Shown here: positions 48,664 through 59,884 of the stretch, in pieces
How the letters are laid out: every line of letters starts with the position of its first letter
How positions within the stretch are numbered: position 1 is the stretch's first letter
Assembly (NCBI RefSeq): GCF_032854445.1
Contig: NC_088295.1
Coordinates: 63,657,249-63,721,248 of the forward strand
Origin: Liolophura sinensis
Lineage: Eukaryota > Mollusca > Polyplacophora > Chitonida > Chitonidae
Direction of reading: 5' to 3'
DNA: 64,000 nt
The notes under the pieces: generated by a model
Databases searched by the model: none
What the model was told of the DNA's origin: nothing
Seen by the model: the letters and a program-made list of their open reading frames with translations, nothing else
Program-made: the position numbers and the translations under genes

Positions 48664-49941
48664 ATGTTCCACTGTGACTCTTTCGACAGCCTGTTTTCAG
48701 GCTCAATTTCCACTGGAGACTTGTCTAGTGTGTGTATGCTCCAAGATACCGACAACTCTTCCCTATTTTCTAGTAGCTTTGAAGATGACGATTTCGGGTG
48801 GCCAAATGAATCTCGTCTCATTCCACTTGGTGGAAACAATTTCCTGCCAGGTACTGTCGACAGCATGACGGTAAAAAACGACATAGGCTTGACATCGGAT
48901 TTGACACTGATTCTCTCCCTTCCCGATATGTGTGACGTCAAGTTCTTAGTGGGCGCAGATAAAACGCCTGTGTATGGAATTAAAGCCATTCTGGCGGCTC
49001 GAAGCATGGTTTTTGCCCAGATATTTCGATCCCGACAAACCTGTGTGGAGCAAGCCACCAAAACCAAATGTAAGACTCTAGCACAAAAACTGAAAACCTT
49101 CAACAAAAGATGTCTCTCGCCTTTCAAGAATCGACAAAGTGCAGAGAAGGAGGCAAACAAACAGGACCAAATTGTTATTCCAGTAGAAAATGTTCTTCCC
49201 GATATATTTCGACGACTGATACTCTACCTTCACACGGGAAGTGTTAAGATTACTCTCCACTCAGTTGTTGGAGTGATGAACGCTGCCCAAACATATGGAG
49301 TGACTAGTTTGAGAGATGCCTGCTGGGATTTTGCCGCCAGTTTTCTCAATGTCAGATCAGTCCTACCCCTTCTTCTCTCAACACGGCCATATTCAGAGCA
49401 CAAGTTGACCGTGGATTTAGTTGGGTATATCCTTGACTTTATCAGCCACAAAGCAGATGTTATTTTTCGTCTGCCGGATTTTAAGTATTTGTCACTTGGA
49501 ACAATTCGCTTGATATACGCCAGGGAAAATCTCCATGTATCGGAAGAGACCAAATGCGAAAGCATCTTGCTGTGGTGCAAACAACACTTCAATTCTCAAG
49601 ACAATCTAAGTATTCGTCGAACCCTGAAAGATGTTCTACCTACAGCTGACGTCGATGCTTTATGCCCGGTGGAGGTCGGAAAATCATCGAAATCGCCTTC
49701 TCAAGAAAAGCTAAAGCACTGTACAGAGTCCTTCTCCAATATCAGTGAAAAAGAAATAGACACGTCTACTCCCAAAAACAAACAGAAAAAGTCGGCATTA
49801 ATGGCAAAGGCAATTTTCGCAAGTCCATTCGGAAGATTGATTAGGCGACCATCATCGCCCTTAAGCTCATCTAGCTCGGTGTCTGACATTTGTCAAGACA
49901 GCGGTTTTGGAAGCTCGTCGGAAGACTTGTTTACAATTTGA
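48664..49941 (+). CDS. BTB-BACK domain protein, array copy 7 (425 aa)
   Basis: Last intact copy. Copy-specific residues are Ile in SGSISTGD, Thr in QDTDNSS, Gly for Glu in YLSLGTIRL (BACK) and Gln for Glu in CKQHFNS. The leader is the TACTTGTCTATGAGCTG type. AATAAA is at 50113-50118, followed by a GT-rich run (50152-50167), a plausible downstream polyadenylation element. Confidence 0.88.
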   Translation: MFHCDSFDSLFSGSISTGDLSSVCMLQDTDNSSLFSSSFEDDDFGWPNESRLIPLGGNNFLPGTVDSMTVKNDIGLTSDLTLILSLPDMCDVKFLVGADKTPVYGIKAILAARSMVFAQIFRSRQTCVEQATKTKCKTLAQKLKTFNKRCLSPFKNRQSAEKEANKQDQIVIPVENVLPDIFRRLILYLHTGSVKITLHSVVGVMNAAQTYGVTSLRDACWDFAASFLNVRSVLPLLLSTRPYSEHKLTVDLVGYILDFISHKADVIFRLPDFKYLSLGTIRLIYARENLHVSEETKCESILLWCKQHFNSQDNLSIRRTLKDVLPTADVDALCPVEVGKSSKSPSQEKLKHCTESFSNISEKEIDTSTPKNKQKKSALMAKAIFASPFGRLIRRPSSPLSSSSSVSDICQDSGFGSSSEDLFTI

Positions 49942-50608
49942 ATCCGTATCAATGTCAGTTTAAACAGGATTCTTTACGAGTGCTAAATCACTGTAAGCGG
50001 CTGAGAAATGCTGCTAAATGTTTTTGTAAATAAGAACCACTGCTATGTTGGAATTTATTGACACTAAATGTCATATTGTATCCTTTATACCAAGTGCTAG
50101 AATGAAAAGAAAAATAAAATGTCGTTACTGAACGATTGCACCTTGTTTTTTGTGTGTGTGTGTGTGTTCTTCTGTAGGTTTTAATCTCGTCACGCCTTGT
50201 AAAAGATCTAACGTCGTCAGCCATACATCCTGATTGGTTGAACGGGTTAATAAGTGTAATTCCATACTTGCTGGTGTTGATCACAATATGATGTAAGAAA
50301 GAATGTAATTAAAATGATATATGGAAATGTCTTCAAATAATGACCCGTCCCTATATCTGAAAAACACCTTCCCCCTCCCAACGCCCTTGACGCCCCTCTG
50401 TACTTGAATATGTTAAACAGTGGTCGGCCAGAGGCTGGATACTCCATCAGGCATAAACTTGGAGAAATTCTACTATACATTATCGTCTTCTACAGCTGCA
50501 TTCAGTGAGACAGCGTCTTTCTAAAAACATCGAAGCGACGGTCAACTTTAGATATAAGGTCCAACAAAGGACAAATTCTATTAAAAGAACAAAAAACTTC
50601 GTTATTTT

Positions 50609-50681
50609 CGACCTTAATGGGCCTCGAACCCACAATCTTCTGCTCGGGAGCCCGACGCTATAGCCATAAGGCCACGAGGCC
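50609..50681 (-). pseudogene. tRNA-Arg-like relic, module A, unit 7
   Basis: Decayed module A copy; the T arm also has GGCCTCGAACC in place of GGACTCGAACC on the plus strand. Confidence 0.7.
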
Positions 50682-51234
50682 GGTGGTAAGCAATCTTAGC
50701 TACTACCACAAGGCGGTACATTACAATAATTGTAACAGTATTACCACAAACCATGTCGGTTTGACATAACGTATATTTGATAGGTGTTTAACGCTGCATT
50801 GGAGAATACGTGGAGTTATATGACGGCCGTCAGGCTTATTAGTGGGGGAAGCGAAAGTAAAATATCAATCTTCGCCAGGTAAACCTGCAAATATCTTGCC
50901 TTTGATAGAGCCGCTGTCGACACAGCAACACCTAGACAATAACACGCGACCTTGTTTGTCAAAGGCATTATTACAAGTTAACCGAGACTGCAAAAAAATG
51001 ACTGAAATCCTATCCGTGACTACCATTTATGTATTTCTTTTTCTTTTTCATATGTACGTTATAAACGCGATTGCCTATGTTTTTTTCACACTTTAATCCT
51101 CACCTGCCGATTCTTATGTCCTAATGCCACAGTTAATGGTACACTTGATAAAAAACGATCACATCGTAAATCTCCGTGAACTTCAGATATGACAATGGAT
51201 GTGCTTTTCATACAGGTATTTTATATTTGACATT

Positions 51235-51690
51235 ATCCACAAGTTAATCAGATCAGATGGCAGGTGCTTTGTGTCGTAATGAAAAGCTTAATTCCTACTT
51301 AGGCTGGCCCTAAACATTGGCGTAATTAATATTAAAAGCTATTTTGTTGACATAATGTTGTTACATTTGATTAATATGGCAGGACTCATTGTGTGTGGGT
51401 GAATATACGATGTCGGTGTCCTCATGACGTCACACCTGAAGATGTCGTAAGCCAGCGTTAACACTCATAGGGCGTGGATCGCATCACACTTGTGGTTTAA
51501 TGTTCATCGTAATGCTGGTTGTGGATTTATAAAGCAAATCAGATGATCAAAAGACAAACTTGGGTGCCAGATCGGAAGATTGATCAGGTGATCATCACTC
51601 TCCTGATGCCCATGTACATCTAGCTGGGTGTAGTCTGCGGTTTTGAAAGCTGGTCGTAAGATTTCTTTCATACTTGAATCTACATAGAAA
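51235..51690 (+). pseudogene. Degenerate eighth BTB unit at the right edge
   Basis: The promoter region is recognisable (CACAAGTTAATCAGATCAGATGG as two blocks, and CRE TGACGTCA at 51425-51432). It then runs almost directly into a diverged 3' end of the gene at about 51570-51690 (TCGGAAGATTGATCAGG...TGCGGTTTTGAAAGCTGGTCG), the part that encodes the Ser-rich tail. The TATA box, ATG, BTB and BACK are gone. Confidence 0.8.
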
Positions 51691-52916
51691 CAGGTCAAAA
51701 AATGTTGCTAATGGTTACTATTAATAAAAACTTGTACCGGAGAGCCTTTAAAAACAGTCGTTTCGAAAGAAAAGGAGTAAATTTTTATTCATGTAAGATT
51801 CGTTTCCTTAGCAGCAGTGAAATATATGCAACACGTAAATGCTGGGGTTTTGTTCGTTTTTCTCTAAAGCAAATTGTAGCAAAACTATAAAAGATAGAAA
51901 AAATATTAACAGATTCGTTGTCAGGAGCTAAAGCTACACCAAGTAGAAGACTATTTAAGTTTAAAATAAAAAATGACCCGTTATTTTCTGAAACTTTATT
52001 CGACGGAACGTGTTCTTGTGTACATTATATTTCAGCTCAAACAAACTGGAGATACCATCAAACAATTTGGAAATGACATCACTTTTTTGATGTTATGATG
52101 ATGTCACAGCCGGGTCGTTAAGGTTCATTTTCGGGCTTACATCTATAGCACATCGTAGATTGCAGGTCATTTCAATATGTCATCGATTGTATAACGCAAA
52201 AACTCGAGTAAAATAGATGCCTACGCTCAACTTTTGACCCATGACACCCAACTGTTTCGGTGCATCGTCTCGAATGGTCTACAAAACACGGATAAGATCT
52301 CAGAATTACAGACACAATAGCTTTGATAGCGTCAACAATTTAGTGGAATAATAAATCTGGACAAAAACAATATGCTTTAGGCTTGGAATCCAAATTAAAG
52401 GAAAACAAAACACTAAAATAAAGTATACGTATATATCAGATGAAATACCATTAAATGCTGTCTAGGAAAATAGTACGATATATTTTTCTACAATATTTCC
52501 GAACGAGTAAAATACTTTTAAAACATCGGTTTCTACACGTGGTCTGTATCAGTGACGTCACACACAGACATATGGCTTAAAATAGTTCCAACGACCATTT
52601 GGCGAATGAATTCATAGCATTATTTGTATATGCATTTTGAATGATGAAATTTAGCAGTCTGTGTTTAATGGCAAAAACCCTGATGTGATGTCTCTGGTCC
52701 CAAATATGGTCAGAAAAAAGCCGATGTAGAATCCAAAGTTTTAAATGCCGTTTAATAGGTTGAAACAAAATCTGAAAAAATAAATGGAACTCCATTCTTT
52801 GACAGTGTTCAAGGTTTTCTCCATCTGACATACTTCGCATTTAAGCCAAGAAAACCCAATTCGTCAACTGCATGTATCTTAAGTGCGGTTGAGAATACCG
52901 GCGTACAAGGCTGCAG

Positions 52917-53040
52917 TTTATTTATTTATTTTATTTGATTGGTGTTTTACGCCGTACTCATTGTGGGAGGAAACCAGATAGAGCCCAGGGGAAACTCACG
53001 ACCATCCGCAGGTTGTTGCCTGACCACAAGGCTGAAGTTC
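52917..53040 (-). repeat. SINE fragment (tRNA-headed family)
   Basis: TTTATTTGATTGGTGTTTTA and CGCCGTACTC, then GTGGGAGGAAACCAGATAGA and CCATCCGCAGGTTGTTG. A head-less copy with an internal deletion. Confidence 0.8.
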
Positions 53041-53177
53041 TCATGTAGACTAACCTTCCGTGCTGTAAAGACAGCGCTATGTTGTTTGTCATTATCTAAA
53101 TCAACGATGACCTTGAAAATATAACATTGGTCTCATTTACTTGTTAAACACAACTCTTATGATTCCTGAAGCTATAC

Positions 53178-53400
53178 GAAGTGGGGAGACTCGGGGATCA
53201 AGCCCGTGTCGGGTCACAAAAGGCTTTAAAAATGGTACTTGCCGCTGCCTCGCTTGGCGCTCAGCTCTGAGAGGTTAGAGCAAGGAAACATGACTAGTTG
53301 GCCCGGTTTCATTATAATGTGACTGGGTGGGGTGTTATACCTGACATCTTTGGCATGATGCTTCAGTGGCTGCAGTACCCTGCCACAAGATTGCACAATA
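53178..53400 (-). repeat. Dispersed repeat, second SINE-like family
   Basis: The reverse complement aligns with 965-1170 (shared CACCCCACCCAGTCACA and TTTTTAAAGCC blocks). It ends in a B-box-like GGCTTGATCCCC. Confidence 0.6.
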
Positions 53401-54311
53401 TATACACACCTAATGACTCCTCGTTGTCATATGACTGAAAAATTGTTAAGTAGGACGCTAAACCACAAGCATACAAAGATACATACATACATTCTATAGC
53501 TATACAGTTTACATCGCAGCGACTAGAGGTCACCTGGTTCAGGAACATCTGTGGTAACTCGTCAAGTTAACGAGTTGCTTAACGTTTCTAATGACCGAGA
53601 TGGCCGACGTCAGCCCACAAAATACTGAAATGAATTCTGAACAGATCTAATAAAAATACTTGACGAGGGAAAGGAGCATGTATTTCTTCATCTCTATAGT
53701 CAGCGACAGGCCAGTATATTGGTAAGGAAGTCCAGAGCTGATTTTGATGAGATTTGATGTTCATCCGAATACTAGGATTTGGTCTGCATAGGTCAGGAAG
53801 TGTTCTAAATTCTGTATTACACTCCACACACTCCACACTTTTGCGTGCATGCCATTTTCACATTTTACTCCAGCAATGTATAGGTGGTATTCACGATATG
53901 TGCAATATCCCTGTATGGGTAATGACCTTCGAGAGCAGTAACCCCCATTTCGTACTGGTTCAAGACAACAACATATAGTAGATCACATATTAATACACTC
54001 ACCAGCTACATCATTTTCCACAGCTGGTTTTATTTTCTATTTACAAAGGTCAAAACTAAGTTATACTTAACATGCAGTTCTAATTCTATCTAAATTTTAA
54101 CTAAGAAAAAATTGGTTGATTTGAATAGCGTCTTTTAGAAAAACTTGATTCAATGGATATGAGAATTTTTAATTCCTTTCTTCATATGGTCAACATGTGT
54201 ATTCGAAGATTATTTTATCTCTTTCATTTTTTTTATCTCAAATAAAAGCGAAAATCACTGCTTTCTCAGAAATATATCCGTACTAATTTTTTTTCTCCGT
54301 CATATTTATCG

Positions 54312-57300
54312 TTATCCCTGACCTCCAGAGGATATTAACGCAATTTGCACCAACTCCCCTATAGTGTCCGAGTCTCCATCCATGGCATCTGGGGAGTCGC
54401 TAGTCTGGAACGGTTTGTGTTCCGTGATAGTGGGCAGTTTGTCCGTGGAGGAACGCGACGGGGAGAGTGATGAAACCACCCTTGGAGGCTTCGTCAGCTG
54501 GGACGACGAAGCGGTGTCAGAGTCCGACAGGTTAATCACCCCGGGCGGCTGGGCCCGGGAAGACGCTATAGGAGAAACGCTGTTCACGTCCAACTCCGCA
54601 ATGGAAGTAGAGGTTTCTGTACTAAGCTGAGGCGTTTGGTTTACAGGAATGCTGGCCACTTGTAAGCTACCGCTACTCTGAATCAGTGGTTGGCTCTGGG
54701 AGAGCGGACTGCCAAACCGCGACATCCCAAAACTATCGAGCGTGTTGACCAAAGACTCTTCTGACGCTTGCTGGCTGACGTCAGCTTGGTAGTTGACGTC
54801 ACTGTTGATGGAGCTTGTGGCGCCCTCCAGCGTCAAATCCGAAGAGCTCGTTCGACGATAGTTGCCTGCTCCTGGTCTTCTACCCAAAATCTGAGCTTTG
54901 TCCGCATTATCAACGGTAAGCTGGGAGCGAGCCTCAAAGGAAATTAAATCACGATGGCGCTCAGATTTTGTGGCCAGGGGAATATGTACGGCGTCTCTAT
55001 ACTTCTGCAAAATGGTATAAAACAGGACATATGGGAACAGGCATGTATGTGTCATTACCATAAAGGTCACATCGAAATTATTTCTTCGTTTCAACATTTA
55101 CACATTAACAAAAAATAATTCTATCCCGAAATATATTGTTGACTAAAGCCTCAAAACATGCCCCTGCTCATAACATTAAGAGAGCTTCGTACAAGCGGGC
55201 TCTGGGTTTCAGTTCAACCCCACACTTACCTGTGCAGACTCACTCCAGCTCTTGGCTCGGACGCGTCCTGATGCCAGCATCAGTCTCCTTTGGCGTTCAA
55301 ACAAGTCCTTCCTCAACTTGGATGGAGACGTGCTGCCGGCCGAAGACGATGTTTCCACTTGGCTGCCTGGCGAACGTGTCTCAGACAGAACCCTCTCTGT
55401 GGCTGCGCGCACGTTCAGATCTGCAGGAAGTGACGCAGCTTCTATTGGATGTCCCCTCAACCTGGATAAATCCGTCGAAGGTACACAAGTCTGCGGTGCA
55501 GTGGTCGAGGTAGCCGCGTTCTCGTCGTCAGTGCCTGTATTCGTAAATTGTTGATAGCCGCTACCTAAAATATTGGTTAAAGTGATGGAAACATTCTTCG
55601 TTGAGCTGACACTTGCACTGGAGAGGCACGCGCTATCGCTACGGAATGGCACTGACGTTGGATGGGTACCGCACATCGGGCTACTCAATGGGGATGTCAC
55701 CGGTGACTGATACGTCGATTCTCCAGACTGCTCAGACGTTTTCATGCTCTTCAAGACATTGGAGCTGGTCGATGTGCGCTGAGCCCAAGGAATCAGAAAT
55801 AGTATCAGCGCTCCTAAAACAATCGGCACTCCAGCCACGTGAAAAGCCAGTTTGTAGGAACCAGTGTAGTCGTACATCCAACCTAAATATGAATCACAGA
55901 GAGAACAAGATAATGTGAATCACACATGCGCGACTTCATCCAAAAAATACAAACGTAACATCACTTCTGCCTTGTTGTGAAAAAATAAAACAAAGCAAAT
56001 GATTAAAGCCAAAAAATCTGGTGACATTCTAGGGAGTAATAAAAGAGGCCTCGAGTAATGTCATCGTTTTTTTTGCGTAATTACGCCACACTTTTTAAAG
56101 TTTTCAGTAAACTATTAGCTTGGTGCATATATAGGCCTATACATTAGCCAAGTATGACGTAGTTGCGCAAATAACGGCGACGTCACTTTTTACTTGCTGC
56201 ACGAATGCGAGATGCTCAACCTCTGTAACATCACGATATCAATTATGAGAGAATGCCTTCCCACTGAAGGACCAGGTAGCCATGAAGAATTCCGGTTCTG
56301 AAGGTTCATGCTGCTGATGGCTATTTTCTTTTACTGTCTTACTCTTTGTCCCAAACAAATTTAATATAACTTCATGTACAGCTTGCACAATCCGCCCAAC
56401 CGACAACATGTGTGGAGAGAAAACACACTCGATTCTAAGGGGTACGCGATCATTTCTTTGCAAGAGAAAACATACCGGCAACTGGTGGTCCGAGAGTGAA
56501 TGTGATTGAGCTTGCTCCCACGAGGAATCCCCAGGCGATCACGGTTTTGTCCGATCCCACCAGCGCCGCCGTCATCAGTGGTAGAAGGACGACAAAACAG
56601 CCGTCTACCAAGCCTACACACACCACATAGGCCGCCAGACCTCCAAACGACGTGATCAAGGGAAGCAACATGGCGCCCGTTCCTGTGATCACCATGGACA
56701 TTTGGTGTAGGTGGAGACGGTTTAGGAAACCAAACTGGACGATCTTCCCAAACATGACCCTGCCAACGGCTGTCGAACCACCGAGGATCATCACTAGCAT
56801 GGAGCCTTTGTCAGGAGGCACGCCTACGTCTTTAGCATAGGAAACCTACAGTGACAATCGTATAAGAGAATTTCAAGCATTCTGTACTGACGGTACCAAC
56901 TTCAATTGGCTGTGGCTCAGTTGGTTAGAGCGCTAGCTCAGCGTAATGACCCAGGAGTCTCTCACCAATGTGGTCGCTGTGAGTTCAAGTCCAGTTCATG
57001 CTGGCTTCCTCTCCGGTCTTAAGTGGAAAGGTCTCCCAGCAACCTGCGGATGGTCGTGGGTTTCCCCAAGGCTCTGCCCGGTTTCCTTCCACCATAATGC
57101 TGGCTGCCGTCGTATAAGTGAAATATTCTTGAGTACGGCGTAAAACACAAATCAAATAAATAAATATAAATAAATATTTTGGTCTCAACAGAACAATGAT
57201 GCTGTTAGCTAGAACAGGATATAAAACCTTGACCTGTTTGACAAAGGCCAGCTGAGGTAATAGAACTACAATATCAGCCAAATTGGCCCTAACACCCTTC

Positions 57301-59558
57301 ACGCCAAAAAACAGGTTAAAATTCACCTCGTCACATAGATGGAAAAATCAACAACAACAACAAAATAAAATAAATAAATAACCTCTTTAGCGAAGGAAAT
57401 AACTTAAATAAGGATTCAAGATTAACGTACACGTAATTATAGCACATACCAGATGCACGTAAGGGATGTAATAGCCAAACATAACAGACGTGATTCCTGC
57501 CACCCAGACGATAAACACCCGATCCTTCCATAATTTTAGTTCCTCAACCAGCGACCTTAGCGGAGACTTGCGGATCACTTCGATTGGATGACGTCCCTTC
57601 TTTGAAAGCGGTTTGAACATCATTGCGCAAAGGACAGTAAACAGACAAGTGCCCGTGAAAAACCGGAAGGCAAAGCGCCAACCATGACAATTCACAAGGT
57701 ACTGGGTTAGCGGCGCCAGAATCAATGTACCAGTGCTACTTCCGGCTGTCATAATCCCTGTTGCAATCGAAACGTACTTATCGAAGTAATCCTGTGCAAT
57801 AGTCATGGTGGGCGTGTAGGCTAGGCTAGTGCCAATACCGTACAGAAGTGAGTAAGTAAGAAACAACATCTCCACACTGTTGGCAAACGACGACACAAAG
57901 GCTGACAGTGCACATATCAAACAACCCGCGACTGTGACAGGTCGATTACCATACCGATGTACAAGCATCCCTGTAACTGGTCCAAATGCCATCGACAGCC
58001 CGTAAGCTGCGGACCCAATCCACGCTGAAATGCGCAAGAAGTACAGGCAGTTTAGAAATCAGAGAAATAATGCTAATCTCCTGGGGCCCGTTTTACAAAG
58101 TGGTCGCCTGGCGTAACGTCCATGACAACATATTGTTAAGAGATATGTTACCATGGTAAATTGCGCTTGACGTAGCTTTGCGATAGCTTTGTAAGACGGG
58201 CACCTGTGGTCAAGATTGACTTTTAATAATGGTTGGTTATTTATTTATGTTTTACGCAGTATTCACGAATATTTCACTTATACGACGGTGGCCATCATTA
58301 TGGCCGAAGGAAACCGGGCACAGCCAGGGGGAAACACACGACCTTGAACTTACAGCGAATGCATTAATGTGAGGCTTCTTTAGTTTCGGTCAGAAATCAC
58401 CAACATTAATGATTTATATATACGTTCTGTGATTTTCTTACGCTTCCATTATGCTATTCACACATACTAATTTTTTGCACCATTATAATTGCATGTTAGC
58501 TGTTAATCGGAACTACCAAACGTAATTCACTGCTAAAACTTTCAGACTACATTGACGTAATTTACATCGCTTCAGGTGGGTCGTTTAATCTGTTTGAAGA
58601 TAACTGTTCATGTTAACGCCAAACCTACTTTCGTACTTTTTCATTTTCTAATTTAATACTTTATCATAGAAAACAACACAATAAGATCAGAACGACGTAC
58701 ACAGTATCTTGCAAAACAGTGGCTATCAGCCGTTCCCCGACATTGGCCCGCTGTGCTTTCTAGTTAACATGAGCCCAGCAATGGGCCACTGTACTCATTA
58801 TTATTATATACAATGGGTCGATCAAAGCCCAACACTGATCTGATGACATCGCGGTACATTCTATTACCTATAAGCAATAAAGCCAACGTTTATCCCGGTA
58901 TATTGGCCTGCTGTATTGTGCCTTTTAAAGTAAGCACAACGGGTCTGCATCGACCTGACGCTGCATGGGCCCTTGTCTTATGCCAACCGAGAACCGACGT
59001 CAGTGCCAACATTGGCCCGTGGTGCAAAAGTATATGCTTTGTACGGCTTTATTACATCAACATTAGATTGATTTTGGGGCCGAGATTGGCCCGCTGTATG
59101 CATGATGTCTGGGTAGTTTCTATTCAGTTCTTTCACTATAGTATTATTCTTATATAAGGAAGGCACGCAGCCTAAAGGCCTATACATCCATTGTCATTTG
59201 TACATAATATCCACGGTTAGGGCTTGCATAACGGAACGACATGAAAAAATCGTATTAATTTTAATTGAAAGAGGATCTTACACCGTCACAGAATATGGCG
59301 CCATTAACAACTCTTACCTATTTCGCCTTTGGTTTTTTTGAATTCCTGAATGAATTCTACAAAGAATACACCAAAGACATGAAGCATGCCAACGATTAGA
59401 ACTTGAAGGAGAAATCCGGCGACACATACCAGCCAGGCTAGTTTGCCATCCTTCACTATTACCACTTCCTCACTTGATCCCAATTCTATACCAGCTTCCC
59501 AGTTTTCCTCGCTTGTTCTTGGGATCAGCGATCTGGCCGCCACCGATTTGTCTGGCAT
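54312..59558 (-). CDS. SLC16-like (monocarboxylate transporter family) protein, complete, 5 exons, 843 aa
   Basis: Major-facilitator transporter of the SLC16 type; members carry monocarboxylates or related solutes across membranes, but the substrate here cannot be told. Exons: 59558-59318, 58024-57450, 56845-56476, 55882-55230 and 55004-54312 (TAA). All introns are GT-AG, phases 1, 0, 1, 0, and the CDS is 2532 nt. TM1 starts at KDGKLAWLVCVAGFLL, a degraded form of the family DGGWGW motif. AWIGSAAYGLSMAFGPVTG and DYFDKYVSIATGIMTAGSSTG match the second signature region. The last helix is GSYKLAFHVAGVPIVLGALI (about 405-425). A very long Ser/Thr-rich tail follows (about 414 residues), unusual for the family. 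The ATG chosen is the first in the exon; the frame before it has no ATG. Confidence 0.88.
56908..57175 (+). repeat. Full-length tRNA-headed SINE in SLC16 intron 2
   Basis: A box TGGCTCAGTTGG (56913-56924), B box GTTCAAGTCC (56983-56992), the family body, and an AATAAATAAATATAAATAAAT tail split across 57155-57175. It is antisense to the host gene. Confidence 0.92.
58235..58378 (-). repeat. SINE fragment (tRNA-headed family)
   Basis: TTATTTATTTATGTTTTACG, AATATTTCACTTATACGACG and GGAAACCGGGCACAGCC blocks, then a jump to CTTACAGCGAATGCATTAAT from the head. It lies in intron 1 of the left SLC16 gene. Confidence 0.8.
58735..59110. repeat. Degenerate repeats with an ATTGGCCCGCTGT core
   Basis: The core or close variants occur at about 58743, 58902 (TATTGGCCTGCTGT), 59007 (CATTGGCCCGTGGT) and 59083 (GATTGGCCCGCTGT), with a reverse-like CAATGGGCCACTGT near 58779. 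Spacing is irregular (about 75-160 bp). It is in intron 1. Confidence 0.6.
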
Positions 59559-59884
59559 GTTGCCTTTGTGGCACACTATCGGTATGTTCCCATTGCTACA
59601 TATTCTACCCTAACTGTCCATTAAGACAAACGTGGGCCACACGACGCTACACCCATTTGACAACGCTTCTCGCCAACCGACTGCGACGTGGGCAACGTCC
59701 CAACGGCGTGTCGACGATGACGGCGAGTTTCGCTGGTAACGTTTATGACGTCATCGCGTCGCGTCATCACACAGAAGGTTGCAATTCCAAGGGCGTCATA
59801 ATCACTGATTATGACGTCGACAAAAGAAACAATTTTGCGTTTAAACCAACATGGCAGCTTGTACGTGAAGACTTTATCACGAAA
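59559..59884. promoter_or_regulatory. Shared region between head-to-head SLC16 genes, with CRE-type sites
   Basis: Only 326 bp separate the two start codons. A perfect CRE TGACGTCA is at 59746-59753 and a TGACGTC half-palindrome at 59812-59818. No TATA box is obvious. This is the layout of a bidirectional promoter; the function is inferred. Confidence 0.65.

Larger units (their letters stand above)
15000..51260 (+). repeat. Tandem array of BTB-BACK gene units
   Basis: Gene starts are at 16529, 20520, 24499, 28489, 31722, 45434 and 48664. Steps are 3991, 3979, 3990, 3233, 13712 (3971 once the LTR element and its 4-bp duplication are removed) and 3230 bp. Each spacer holds a 3'UTR, then two related modules. 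Module A contains one tRNA-Arg-like relic and a TTTAACGCTGCACTGGAGAA block. Module B contains the other relic and a TTTAACGCTGCTGAGAACG block. The promoter follows. The two 3.23-kb steps lack about 750 bp between the tRNA of A and the start of B. Spacers: 17804-20288, 21798-24267, 25777-28257, 29769-31490, 33000-45202 (with the LTR element) and 46712-48432. No other genes were seen in them. Confidence 0.95.
51700..54311. other. Stretch without recognisable genes
   Basis: AT-rich DNA between the array and the SLC16 pair. Apart from a SINE fragment (52917) and the second SINE-like family (53178), I see no coding segment with recognisable homology. Confidence 0.5.

Noticed and set aside
15000-51260. 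Regular repeats considered as a CRISPR array or rDNA-type array
   Set aside because: The unit is about 4 kb with a protein gene and SINE/tRNA-like spacers in a spliced eukaryotic context; no rRNA sequence or short direct repeats with unique spacers.
59474-59884. Longer N-terminus for the right SLC16 protein from the upstream open frame
   Set aside because: Its first part is antisense to exon 1 of the left gene, and the later in-frame ATG (59717) lies before the CRE sites. The 59885 start gives a normal family N-terminus.
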